This document shows, one piece after another, positions 9,203 to 17,150 of a stretch of 64,000 nucleotides of DNA. The stretch is from positions 124,001 through 188,000 of the forward strand of contig NZ_BAFU01000070.1 in assembly GCF_000308495.1 (NCBI RefSeq). Direction: 5' to 3'. Positions within the stretch are counted from its first letter, which is position 1, and the number at the start of each line of letters is the position of its first letter. A program made the translations under genes and the position numbers. The notes under the pieces are model-generated. The model was not told where the DNA came from. It searched no databases and was given only the letters and a program-made list of their open reading frames with translations. Source of the stretch: Nocardia brevicatena NBRC 12119. Lineage in GTDB: Bacteria > Actinomycetota > Actinomycetes > Mycobacteriales > Mycobacteriaceae.

Positions 9203-10407
9203 ACAGCGTGGCATCGGCCCTGCGAGCCGGCCCGCGCTACCTCGTGTCGTCGTGGCCGTGGCGCACCGTGATCTACGTGGCCCTCGGCGGTGTCCTGGCG
9301 CTGGTCACTCTGATCGGCATCGTTCCCCTCCTCGCCCTCGGCCTGACCCGTCGCCTCCGGGCGGCACTGTGGGAGCCGGTGCTGCGCGCGCACTGCGCCC
9401 GACTGCGGCTGATCGACCCCGTCCTCGCCATCCGCGCCGACGCCCGGGTGCGGGCGGCCGCCGACAACGAGCGCCTGCCCTCCGTCCGGCAGCTCGCCTA
9501 CGCCGTCGGCGCGGCCGTGTCCGGGGGTGCCGCGTTCGTCCTGGCGGCCCTCGCGTCCGCCATTGTGGCAATACTCCTCGTGGCGCCACGACTGGTCCGC
9601 GACGACCACTTCGACCTCGGGCCCTGGACCGTCGACACCGCGTCCCGGGCATGGCCGGTCGCCGCCATCGGATTTCTCGCCGGCGTGGTGCTGCTCGTTC
9701 TCCTCGGCTGCTGGGCGGCGCTCGAGGGCGCGGCGGCGCGGGCCCTGCTGATCTCCGATTCCGACCGGTGGCGGCACGAGGCCGAGCGGATCGAAAGCTC
9801 CCGATCCGGTCTGCTCGAGGCGGAGGGCTTCGAACGGGAACTGCTCGAATCCGAACTGCACGACCGCGTCCAGCACCGCCTCGTCGCCCTGTCCATGAGC
9901 CTGGGCCTGACCGAGGCGAAGGACGAGAACGGTCCCGCCGGGCGCCTCGCCGCCGACGCCCACCGGCAGGTCGACGAGACATTGGCCGAACTGCGGGCCG
10001 TATTGCGCGGGTTCTCGCCTCGCGCCCTGGTCGAACGCGGCCTCGAACCGGCCCTGGTCGACCTCGCCGCGGATATGCCCCTGGATGTGACCTTCGACCT
10101 CGAAGGCGGGCCCGACACGCACAACCGGCTGCCCTCGGCGGTCGAGCACATGTCCTACGTACTCGTGGCCGAAGCCCTCACCAATGTCGCCCGGCACACC
10201 GACGCCCACCGGGTGGTCGTGCACGGCGCCCGCGCCGGATCGACGTGGACGCTGCGCATCACCGACGACGGTCCCGGCGGCGCCCACATTCCGCCGGGCC
10301 ACGGCATCGATCGGCTGACCCGCCGGGTCGCCGCGCTAGACGGCACGCTCACGATGACGAGCCCACCCGGCGGACCGACCACCCTCCGAATGGAGTGCCC
10401 GGTGTGA
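9199..10407 (+). CDS. Sensor histidine kinase (HisKA_3/NarL class)
   Basis: A 402-residue membrane kinase. Hydrophobic segments lie near residues 25-50, 108-133 and 152-175. The dimerisation/phosphoacceptor helix contains ELHDRVQHRLVALSMSLGL, with the phosphorylated His followed by Asp as in HisKA_3 kinases. The ATPase domain has an N box (EALTNVARHT), a G1 box (ITDDGPGG) and GHGIDRLTRRVAALDG. ATG 9199 overlaps the upstream protease stop by 4 bases, and its own stop overlaps the regulator start, so all three are one transcript. The signal is unknown. Confidence 0.9.
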   Translation: MNSVASALRAGPRYLVSSWPWRTVIYVALGGVLALVTLIGIVPLLALGLTRRLRAALWEPVLRAHCARLRLIDPVLAIRADARVRAAADNERLPSVRQLAYAVGAAVSGGAAFVLAALASAIVAILLVAPRLVRDDHFDLGPWTVDTASRAWPVAAIGFLAGVVLLVLLGCWAALEGAAARALLISDSDRWRHEAERIESSRSGLLEAEGFERELLESELHDRVQHRLVALSMSLGLTEAKDENGPAGRLAADAHRQVDETLAELRAVLRGFSPRALVERGLEPALVDLAADMPLDVTFDLEGGPDTHNRLPSAVEHMSYVLVAEALTNVARHTDAHRVVVHGARAGSTWTLRITDDGPGGAHIPPGHGIDRLTRRVAALDGTLTMTSPPGGPTTLRMECPV

Positions 10408-11072
10408 TATCGCATCAGCGTCCGCTGTGTGTCGTGGTGGCCGAGGACAGCCCCCTGCTGCTGGCCGGGTTGGAAAGTGTGCTCGCCTCGGCCGGTCATC
10501 AGGTGAGTGCGACAGTCACCGACGCACCCGGTCTCGTGCACGCCTGGAAGGCGTACCGACCGGACCTGGTCATCACCGATGTGCGGATGCCGCCGACCGA
10601 CACCGACGACGGACTACGCGCCGCGGCCGAACTCCGCCGTCGGCAACCCGGCCTTCCGATAGTCGTCCTCTCCCAGTACGTGTCCGTCGCCTACCTCGAC
10701 GACCTTCTCGGTGCCGACCCCGCCCAGGGCGGCGTGGGCTACCTGCTCAAGGACCGGGTGGGACACGTCCGCTCGTTCCTCGACACCGTCGACCGGGTGG
10801 CCCGCGGCGAGACGATCGTCGACCCCGACGTCGTGCGGGCCCTCGTCAAATCCACCCGCAACCGCGCGCCCCTGGACGACCTCACCCCCCGGGAGCGCGA
10901 GGTCCTCGCACTGGTCGCCGAGGGCCACACGAACTCCGGTATCGCCCAACGGCTCACCGTCTCCGAAGCCGCCGTGCGCAAACACATCGGATCCATTTTC
11001 GCGAAACTGCCCCTCCAGGACGGTGACCGGCGAGTGCAGGCGACACTCATCTATCTGCGATCGCTGGGCTGA
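10404..11072 (+). CDS. LuxR/NarL-type response regulator
   Basis: A 222-residue response regulator. The receiver domain (about 8-130) has the acidic pocket (VVAEDSP), phospho-acceptor Asp in LVITDVRMPP, conserved Ser/Thr (VVLSQY) and Lys (YLLKDRV). The LuxR-type HTH covers about 155-215 (LTPREREVLALVAEGHTNSGIAQRL...). GTG 10404 overlaps the kinase stop (GTGA), so it is the cognate partner of the preceding kinase. A hairpin at 11168-11201 ends the operon. Confidence 0.92.
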   Translation: MISHQRPLCVVVAEDSPLLLAGLESVLASAGHQVSATVTDAPGLVHAWKAYRPDLVITDVRMPPTDTDDGLRAAAELRRRQPGLPIVVLSQYVSVAYLDDLLGADPAQGGVGYLLKDRVGHVRSFLDTVDRVARGETIVDPDVVRALVKSTRNRAPLDDLTPREREVLALVAEGHTNSGIAQRLTVSEAAVRKHIGSIFAKLPLQDGDRRVQATLIYLRSLG

Positions 11073-11167
11073 TCCTCCTTCCCGATCCGGGCATGCAGCG
11101 CCGCGGCGAACCAGGCGACCTCGGCCAAGGCCCCGATCGTGAGGAGGTTCCCGTCGTCCATACGACC

Positions 11168-11201
11168 GGCCTGACGTCTCCCCCCGATGGAGACTCAGGC
11201 C
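11168..11201. terminator. Bidirectional hairpin between convergent genes
   Basis: Stem ggcctga-(c)-gtctcc pairing with ggagac-tcaggcc around a 7-base loop: 13 pairs with one bulged C. It lies 95 bases after the response-regulator stop, and its right arm covers the stop codon of the converging Abi gene. Confidence 0.6.
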
Positions 11202-12631
11202 GTGATCGCCTGCACGGCCGCTGCCCAGGTCAGTTCTCCGACGAGCAGGAGGTCCACGGGGACGGCGCCGCGAAGACCGGCATTGGGAGTCGTCCACCAG
11301 GCCGCGACCCGCCACGGGTCGTCCTTCGCGCCCAGTTTCCGGTTCACTTCCCTCGCGATAGGGTCTATCCGGTTCCCGGCGGTGTCCAACTGGAAATTCG
11401 GAAACCGAAACGACCTTCCCACCGGAAGCCCCAGCAGCTCGGAGCGAAGCCGGTGATACCGGACGGCGCTGGTCCTGCGTCTGGGGGTCGGACTCGGATC
11501 GATGACCGCTCCCGCTTCGGACGCGCCCACGCATTCGAGCCGCTGCAGGATCTCGCGGTGTTCGGCGGGAAGCGGGTCCGGCGGCGGCACATAGGACCGC
11601 GACCACAGCGGTTGTTCCTCCCAGCCGGGTGGACATCCGATACGGCCCGCCGGCTGGGCGACGGCCGCCAGTCCCGATGCGATCAACTCCGCGGTGTCGA
11701 TCCGCCACCTCGACTGCGGGTCGAGCCGGCCGGTGAGGTAGGCGAGGATCGCGAGGGAGGCGTATACCCTCGATCGCGAGTGGGTGCCGGTCGCGTGCGC
11801 GAGATCGGGGAAACGGTCGAGCCGACCGACCTGCTCGACCATATTCCTGTTCCACACCCGCAGGTGGTGGGCGCAGGCGTTGCGCAGACTCGCGAGGTTG
11901 GCGATCCACTTCGTCAGCGCCGCACCGTCACCATCGCAATTACCGTCGTACACCCCGAAACTCGCGGCGATGATGTTCTTGTGCTGCGGTTTCAGACCGG
12001 CGAGGAGGGTGGCGAGGCTCCCGAACCCCAGCAACTCCGTGACGACCCAGACCGGAAGGGGCATACCGTATTTGGCCCTGAAGTGCTTGACGAAATCCTC
12101 TTTCGACCGGTCCTCGAGACGCCGCACATTCCTCAACCACTGTCCGTGCGGGCTCTCGAGCCAATGGGCCCGGCCGACAATCGGGTTCTGCTCGTCGAAT
12201 TCGGTGAACTTGTGGTCCAGTAGCGCCGGGTCGAGATGGGCGAAGGCGTGTCCGGCGCCCAGCGTGTAGCCGAGCTGGACCCGCAACGCGACCTCGACCC
12301 GTTCGATCGCGTCGAGAATATGCAGCCGCAGGCGTCGGTCGAACTCGTAGATACCCACGACCCGCTCGAACGTGGTCCCCGGAATGAACGTGTCCCCCAC
12401 GACCTTCCCCGTCCCCTCGGGGTTCGGCTCCAGAGCCCGGAAGATGTACCAGTATCCGCTCAGCCGGTAGTAACCGATCCTGCTCAATACCCGGACTGCC
12501 GCCGCCTCGTCATCGACGACCATTCCCCGTCCACGCAGGAGGCCGACCTGCTCGGACAGAGTTTTGAAGGGCTTCTCGTAGCTCGTGACGGACCGCCCCC
12601 TGCGCGAGCCCGAGGGCGTATGCTCACCCAC
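11195..12631 (-). CDS. Abi_2 (AbiD/AbiF-like HEPN) protein fused to an MbcA/ParS-like C-terminal domain
   Basis: A 478-residue protein. Residues about 15-330 match the Abi_2 family of abortive-infection proteins: SYEKPFKTLSEQVGLLRGRGM, IGYYRLSGYW, YEFDRRLRLHILDAIERVEV, and R250-N-A-C-A-H255, the R-x4-H motif of HEPN ribonucleases, followed by RVWNR. Abi_2 proteins usually end soon after a motif like the GCPPGWEEQPLW seen here. This one continues through a Pro-rich linker into about 80 residues (400-478) with FRFPNFQLD, NRKLGA, DPWRVAAWWTTPN and PVDLLLVGE, the pattern of the Xre/MbcA/ParS toxin-binding (DUF2384-like) domain of actinobacterial antitoxins. I chose GTG 12631, with AAAGG upstream; ATG 12661 is the alternative. 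No partner gene adjoins it. Confidence 0.82.
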   Translation of the reverse strand: MGEHTPSGSRRGRSVTSYEKPFKTLSEQVGLLRGRGMVVDDEAAAVRVLSRIGYYRLSGYWYIFRALEPNPEGTGKVVGDTFIPGTTFERVVGIYEFDRRLRLHILDAIERVEVALRVQLGYTLGAGHAFAHLDPALLDHKFTEFDEQNPIVGRAHWLESPHGQWLRNVRRLEDRSKEDFVKHFRAKYGMPLPVWVVTELLGFGSLATLLAGLKPQHKNIIAASFGVYDGNCDGDGAALTKWIANLASLRNACAHHLRVWNRNMVEQVGRLDRFPDLAHATGTHSRSRVYASLAILAYLTGRLDPQSRWRIDTAELIASGLAAVAQPAGRIGCPPGWEEQPLWSRSYVPPPDPLPAEHREILQRLECVGASEAGAVIDPSPTPRRRTSAVRYHRLRSELLGLPVGRSFRFPNFQLDTAGNRIDPIAREVNRKLGAKDDPWRVAAWWTTPNAGLRGAVPVDLLLVGELTWAAAVQAITA

Positions 12632-12661
12632 CGAGCAATACCTTTGATACGCTCTGCGCAT

Positions 12662-12968
12662 ACGGCCGACCGCCCACTCCCGCCCCAGGGAGGGACGGTC
12701 GGTTCTCTGTTTCGAACATCCCCTGCTTCGGTCCGTACCCACTCGGTCGAGGTGGTCCTTGTCGATCTCGACCGAGGACCCTCTCGCACTGCCGGATATC
12801 GACACCGTACTCCATCGTCGACCGGGCGAGACGGAGGCCGTCGACCAGGACGTTCCGGCAGGGAGCGGGTACAGAACCGTCCCTGCCGTTCGACCTCCTC
12901 GGGTCCGGGGCGCCGCCTCGGCGGACGGCGCCCGGGCCGCTTCCTCGGCACGTCGTGGCCGTGGGGGG
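12662..12968. other. Intergenic region
   Basis: 307 bases between the glutaryl-CoA dehydrogenase stop and the Abi gene, both on the minus strand; it should hold the Abi promoter. I see no supported gene and no strong hairpin. Confidence 0.4.
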
Positions 12969-14162
12969 CTAACGGAACGCCGACAGGCCGGTGAGCGCCT
13001 GGCCGATGATGAGCTGGTGCACCTCGCTGGTGCCCTCGTAGGTGAGCACCGACTCCAGATTGTTCGCGTGCCGAAGGATCGGGAACTCGAGGGTGATACC
13101 GGCGGCCCCGAGGATGGTGCGACATTCGCGGGCGATGCCGATCGCCTCCCGAACATTGTTGAGCTTGCCCAGGGAGATCTGCTCCGGCCGGAGCTCGTGC
13201 TCGTCCTTGAGCCGGCCGAGTTGGAGCGCGAGCAGCATTCCCTTGCCCAGTTCGACCGCCATATCCGCGAGCTTGGCCTGGGTGAGCTGGTAGGCCGCGA
13301 GCGGCTTGTCGAAGATATCGCGCCGGCCGGCGTACTCGATCGCGGTCTCCAAGCAGTCGCGCGCCGCGCCGAGCGAGCCGAACACGATCCCGAAGCGGGC
13401 CTCGTTCAGGCAGGACAGCGGACCTCGCAGCCCGCGCACCTCCGGAAAGGCGGCCGATGCCGGCAGTCGCACACTGTCGAGGACCAGTTCGCTGGTGACC
13501 GAGGCCCGCAACGAGAGTTTGCGTTTGATCTCGGGAGCGGAGAAGCCGGGAGTATCGGTCGGCACGACGAAGCCGCGAACCCCCTTGCCGTTCTTGCCCT
13601 CCTCGGTCTGCGCCCACACCACCGCGACATCGGCCACCGACCCGTTGGTGATCCACATCTTGTTGCCGTTCAGGATCCAGTCGGCGTTCGCCCCGGAACC
13701 GTCCCGCCGGGCGCGGGTCCGCATCCCACCGGGGTCGGAGCCGAAATCGGGTTCGGTCAGCCCGAAGCAGCCGAGCGCCTCCCCCGCGGCCATCCGCGGC
13801 AGCCACTCCTGTTTCTGCTCCTCGCTGCCCCACTTCCAGATCGCGAACATCGCCAGCGATCCCTGCACCGAGACCAGCGAACGCAGGCCGGAATCGCCTG
13901 CTTCCAATTCCATACACGCCAGGCCGTAGGCGGTGGCGCTGGTGCCCGCACAACCGTAGCCCTCCAAGTGCATGCCGAGGACGCCGAGCGCACCGAGTTC
14001 CTTCGCCAGCTCACGGGCGGGGATCCGACCGGATTCGTACCACTCGGCGATATGCGGCTTGACGGACTTCTCGACATAGGCGCGGACGGTGTCGCGGATA
14101 TCGCGATCCGCCTCGTCGATGAGGCGGTCCACCGAGAAGAGTTCGAGCGGGTTCTGTGCCAT
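12969..14162 (-). CDS. Glutaryl-CoA dehydrogenase-like acyl-CoA dehydrogenase
   Basis: A 397-residue FAD-dependent acyl-CoA dehydrogenase. Visible features are FGLTEPDFGSDPGGM (FAD/acyl binding), KMWITNGSVADVAVVWA, the FGIVFGSLGAARDCLETAIEY helix, and the catalytic segment LTYEGTSEVHQLIIG, whose Glu aligns with the base of glutaryl-CoA dehydrogenases. It would oxidise and decarboxylate glutaryl-CoA to crotonyl-CoA in lysine/tryptophan breakdown. ATG 14162 follows an aagga site. Directly upstream lie the remains of a second, unrelated acyl-CoA dehydrogenase. Confidence 0.85.
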   Translation of the reverse strand: MAQNPLELFSVDRLIDEADRDIRDTVRAYVEKSVKPHIAEWYESGRIPARELAKELGALGVLGMHLEGYGCAGTSATAYGLACMELEAGDSGLRSLVSVQGSLAMFAIWKWGSEEQKQEWLPRMAAGEALGCFGLTEPDFGSDPGGMRTRARRDGSGANADWILNGNKMWITNGSVADVAVVWAQTEEGKNGKGVRGFVVPTDTPGFSAPEIKRKLSLRASVTSELVLDSVRLPASAAFPEVRGLRGPLSCLNEARFGIVFGSLGAARDCLETAIEYAGRRDIFDKPLAAYQLTQAKLADMAVELGKGMLLALQLGRLKDEHELRPEQISLGKLNNVREAIGIARECRTILGAAGITLEFPILRHANNLESVLTYEGTSEVHQLIIGQALTGLSAFR

Positions 14163-14191
14163 GGGATGTCCTTACCGGGAGATCGGGAAAG

Positions 14192-14512
14192 TCAGGGGAA
14201 GGCCGAGACGCCGGTCTCGGCCCGGCCGATGAGCAGCGGGGCCGCGGCGCAGTCGGTGGAGATTTCGGCGATCATGTCCTGGATGAGTTGGAAGGAGGCC
14301 GGCGGACGACCGAACTGCCGACGCCGGCCACTGTAGTCGACGGCCGCTTCCGAACGGCCCTGGATGATGCCGGTGCACCCGGCGCCCACCGAGACCCCGC
14401 CCCTTGTCCGAGACCCCGCCCCTTGTCGGGGGCTGCATCGCGATCTCGAAGCCCTCGCCGTCCGCACCGAGCAGCGCATCGGCCGAGATACACACGTCCA
14501 GGCCATCCTGGC
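14192..14512 (-). pseudogene. Acyl-CoA dehydrogenase remnant, frameshifted by a 19-bp tandem duplication
   Basis: The minus strand encodes a fragment of a typical acyl-CoA dehydrogenase in two frames. The first part reads ISADALLGADGEGFEIAM; the second reads AGCTGIIQGRSEAAVDYS, then RRQFGRPPASFQLIQDMIAE, then ISTDCAAAPLLIGR. The break falls exactly on a perfect tandem duplication of 19 bases (14391-14409 and 14410-14428 apart from the last base of each plus-strand copy, exact on the minus strand as gacaaggggcggggtctcg twice). Removing one copy restores a single open frame. Both ends are also missing: only about 105 codons out of some 380 remain. The gene is dead; the duplication is one of several lesions. 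Confidence 0.85.
14391..14428. repeat. 19-bp tandem duplication
   Basis: Two adjacent copies of a 19-base unit inside the acyl-CoA dehydrogenase remnant. Because 19 is not a multiple of 3, the extra copy shifts the frame. It looks like a slippage-type insertion rather than a mobile-element footprint. Confidence 0.9.
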
Positions 14513-14544
14513 AATAACTTGCACAATCGAGCCCATACCGATAT

Positions 14545-14985
14545 TCAGATGCCGGTTTCGGTCGGTGCCGCGAAGAACATCTCGAGCTCGTCGGCCAGTC
14601 CGGCCATCTGTTCTCCGGCTTCCAAGGGAAACGAGATGCTCACGGCCCACTGTTCCTGGTACAAGGCGTAATCGATACGCCGTGCGGACCAGGTCAACCA
14701 GACTTTGCCTCCAGAGTGATGCGTCGCCGTCAATGTCAGGTCATTTTCCATCGAGCGCCAGAATCGTTCACCGTCCCAACCGGTGAAGTCGTCGGCGAGC
14801 TCGCGAACAAACCGATCCAGTCCGTCGCCGTTCGAGGTCGTGATGGCAAAGGCGGCGGCGAGGGCTTCCGCGGCGATCTCGACGGCGTAGGCACCTATGT
14901 CCTCGTCGTGCCGGTCATATCCGTGGATACGTAAGCTGCGTCCGGGGTCCACATCGGTCAATACGATCTCCGCCACGGATGTCAC
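14545..14985 (-). CDS. DUF6228 family protein
   Basis: A 146-residue protein beginning with VTSVAEIVLTDVDPG. Conserved-looking parts are LDRFVRELADDFTGWDGER, FWRSMENDLTLTATH and ISFPLEAGEQMAGLADELEMFF, which match DUF6228, an actinobacterial family of unknown function often found near toxin or immunity genes. The start is uncertain: GTG 14985 is used, GTG 14976 and GTG 15009 are possible, and none has a good ribosome binding site. The reading frame stays open upstream into an unrelated epoxide hydrolase remnant, so a longer chimeric reading is an artefact. Confidence 0.6.
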   Translation of the reverse strand: MTSVAEIVLTDVDPGRSLRIHGYDRHDEDIGAYAVEIAAEALAAAFAITTSNGDGLDRFVRELADDFTGWDGERFWRSMENDLTLTATHHSGGKVWLTWSARRIDYALYQEQWAVSISFPLEAGEQMAGLADELEMFFAAPTETGI

Positions 14986-15179
14986 TGTGCCAGAGTGTGC
15001 TTGTCTCACACTTCGAATATTCGCGCAGACGCGTATCGAGAACCTCCACCGAGACCGATGATCGCGCGTACTCCCGTACGGCGAGGCCGAGCTCGACATG
15101 AACACCCGTCCGGCTCTCGGCGAGTGAGGCACCCGAGCCGGCCATCCGGGGTGCATGACAGGGCGACGGTCATGCACCC

Positions 15180-15480
15180 CGGGTTCGCGGAATGTGGCAC
15201 GCAAGTCGTCGACGATGAGGTCGGGTTCTTCCATGGTGGCGAAGTGGCCGCCACAGTCGATAGCGTCCTCGGGCCTGTCGGCGGAGTCGGTCCGGTCCGT
15301 GGACCGTTCGACGATCCAGGCCAGTTGCCCCACCGGTGAATCGGCGAGCGCGTAGGACAGCGTTCGAGGGCGAGTCGCCTGCACCATCGCGTATGCGCCG
15401 AGCTCGTACTGGACGCGGCGAGCCGGTTCGACGGCACGCTGTTCGGCTGGGTCGTCCACGGTCGGCATCCCGAGCAGCAC
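15180..15480 (-). pseudogene. Epoxide hydrolase remnant with internal deletion
   Basis: Minus-strand reading AYAMVQATRPRTLSYALAD then SPVGQLAWIVE matches the middle of alpha/beta-hydrolase epoxide hydrolases. It then jumps within about 20 residues to CGGHFATMEEPDLIVDDLRA, which matches the C-terminal catalytic-His region (GGHFAALEEPE type). The intervening 100 or so residues normally present are missing, and an in-frame TGA lies just upstream of 15480, so the N-terminal half is also lost. It is therefore a deletion derivative, not a working enzyme. Confidence 0.7.
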
Positions 15481-15551
15481 GACTCACCCGGCCGGCCAGG
15501 ACGCCTTGGGCCGTATCGCATAAGCGGCGGGGGTTCTACCGCGTCGAGGGG

Positions 15552-16196
15552 TCAGCGGGAGAAGGTCACATGGATCGTTCCGCTCGATGCGACCTCGCTC
15601 TCGACCTGGTAGCCTCTTTCCAGCTCGCGCAGGTCGTCCCACAATCGGATGCCACGGCCGAGCAGGATCGGTGCGATCGCGACATGCAGCCGGTCGACGA
15701 CACCCGCGGCCAGATACTCTCGCACCACGGACACGCCGCCGCCGATGCGAACATCGAGGTCCCCCGCGGCCTTCACTGCCAGGGCGAGCGTTTCCTCCGG
15801 CGTGGTCCGGACGAAATGGAATGTGGTCCCGCCCTCCATATCCAGCGTCGGTCGCTGCTCATGGGTGAGCACGAAGACGGGGACACCGAACGGCGGGTTC
15901 GGGCCCCACCAACCTTTCCAGTCCGGGTCACCGGGGTGGGCGTGCAGGCCGAACATACCGGCGCCCATGATCTCGGCGCCGACGCCCTCGAGGTACGCCG
16001 CGGCGTACTCGTCGTCCATGCCTGTCGTGCCTTCGCCGGATGTGTCGCCCAGGACACGCTCCCGGAAGGTCCGGGTCGCCACGTAGGTCGCGACCAGGCG
16101 GTTCCAGTCCTTGCCCATCGGATCTTCCGGCGTCTGATCGGTGGTGGTCGCGTACCCGTCGAGGGAGATGTTCAGATCGACCCGAACCTTGCCCAT
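15552..16196 (-). CDS. Dihydrofolate reductase family (RibD C-terminal-like) protein
   Basis: A 214-residue single-domain protein of the RibD-C/DHFR superfamily: N-terminal VRVDLNISLDGY, MGAGMFG, PVFVLTHE, the NADPH-binding DVRIGGGVSVVREYL, and the C-terminal DRLHVAIAPILLGRGIRLW. Many such reductases have no assigned substrate; folate or flavin reduction cannot be claimed. ATG 16196 has a GGAGGA site, and a 23-bp palindrome sits just upstream (16211-16233), so transcription is probably controlled by a dimeric repressor not identified here. Confidence 0.85.
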   Translation of the reverse strand: MGKVRVDLNISLDGYATTTDQTPEDPMGKDWNRLVATYVATRTFRERVLGDTSGEGTTGMDDEYAAAYLEGVGAEIMGAGMFGLHAHPGDPDWKGWWGPNPPFGVPVFVLTHEQRPTLDMEGGTTFHFVRTTPEETLALAVKAAGDLDVRIGGGVSVVREYLAAGVVDRLHVAIAPILLGRGIRLWDDLRELERGYQVESEVASSGTIHVTFSR

Positions 16197-16210
16197 TTAC
16201 CGCTCCTCCA

Positions 16211-16233
16211 AGTGATTGTGAAATGCAATCACT
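16211..16233. promoter_or_regulatory. Palindromic operator upstream of the DHFR-family gene
   Basis: Perfect 8-bp inverted repeat agtgattg / caatcact separated by tgaaatg, starting 15 bases before ATG 16196. It is AT-rich relative to its surroundings and overlaps the expected promoter/leader, as expected for a repressor site. Confidence 0.6.
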
Positions 16234-16479
16234 AAGGTAAGCGGGGCGTTGTGGCGTGTCAAGGAGAAGCTGCGGGCCCGTGGGGAACCCATGCGCGCGG
16301 AGGGGGTGCCGGTCATCGAAGAACTCATGCGGGAACTGCGCGTAGGGCGCCTCGACTCCGCGCCACTCGGCGCAGACAGCGGAAGCGACCGATACCGGAC
16401 GACCTCTACTGTTGCATTCCCACCGGCCGGCGGCGCACCGAGCGTGGACAACTCCTTTTCAGCGCCGCCGAGGGTGGCG

Positions 16480-17118
16480 TCAGCCGAGTTGACGACGAGC
16501 CGCTGCGGCGAGCCAGTCTTCGTAGCGCCTCATGCTCCACCCGCTCTGCAGTACGAGTTGCTGGTGGCTCTCGGGCGACCAGAGGAAGGACAACCCGTCG
16601 GCAGCGGTCTCGACATCCGTCTCGGGGCAGGCGAGTCCGCGGTCGATCAACATACCCACCACGCTCCGATAGTCCTTTTTGCGGCGCGCGAGCAGTCCGT
16701 CCAGTGCGTCCGCGACGGCGGTATCCGCATTGGCGGCGCTCAGAAACTCCGTCCACAGCACGCTCGTACGAGCGTTGGCGGCGGCGACGAAGCCGACGGC
16801 CGCCTTCAAGAAGCTGTCGTCTTCGGCGATACCCGCGATCTCGACGGCGGCATCGCTGCCGGACAGAGGTTCGTCCCCCTCGGCTCCGGCGAACGCCTGC
16901 TCGAAGGCGCCCAACAGCAGGTTGCGCTTGGGGCCGTTCGCTTTCACGGTCTCGGTGGAAACCCCGGCACGGGTCCCGATGTCGGCCAGCGAGGTACCGC
17001 TGTAGCCGTTTTCGACGAAGCAGGCCGCGGCGGCCTCGAGCACACGCCGACGGGTCGCCGCGGCCTGTTCGGCGCGCAAGGCGGATCGATAGTTCCGGGT
17101 GGCGGTCTTCTCGGGCAT
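16480..17118 (-). CDS. TetR/AcrR family transcriptional regulator
   Basis: A 212-residue regulator with an N-terminal TetR HTH (about 18-65: RRRVLEAAAACFVENGYSGTSLADIGTRAGVSTETVKANG) and a variable C-terminal ligand-binding domain. It is divergent from the glycosyltransferase gene with an 89-base spacer containing a candidate operator (17134-17150), so it probably represses itself and its neighbour. ATG 17118 has an AGGAGGG-like site upstream. Confidence 0.88.
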   Translation of the reverse strand: MPEKTATRNYRSALRAEQAAATRRRVLEAAAACFVENGYSGTSLADIGTRAGVSTETVKANGPKRNLLLGAFEQAFAGAEGDEPLSGSDAAVEIAGIAEDDSFLKAAVGFVAAANARTSVLWTEFLSAANADTAVADALDGLLARRKKDYRSVVGMLIDRGLACPETDVETAADGLSFLWSPESHQQLVLQSGWSMRRYEDWLAAAARRQLG

Positions 17119-17133
17119 TACCCTCCTATTTGA

Positions 17134-17150
17134 CTAACCTATTAGGGTAG
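17134..17150. promoter_or_regulatory. Candidate TetR operator
   Basis: Imperfect dyad ctaacct-att-agggtag (one mismatch) in the short divergent spacer between the TetR gene and the glycosyltransferase. The position suits a shared operator. Confidence 0.45.

Noticed and set aside
14391-14428. Short direct repeat as a mobile-element target-site duplication
   Set aside because: The copies are directly adjacent with nothing between them, so simple tandem slippage is the better explanation.
14545-15480. A single 311-codon minus-strand reading frame
   Set aside because: It joins an epoxide hydrolase fragment, untranslated spacer and the DUF6228 protein; the three parts are unrelated, so it is chance read-through, not a fusion gene.
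16249-17150. Plus-strand frames opposite the TetR gene, including the stretch MRAEGVPVIEELMRELRVG
   Set aside because: No ribosome site or family match; the 16250-16370 part may be a scrap of a former gene, but I cannot support it.
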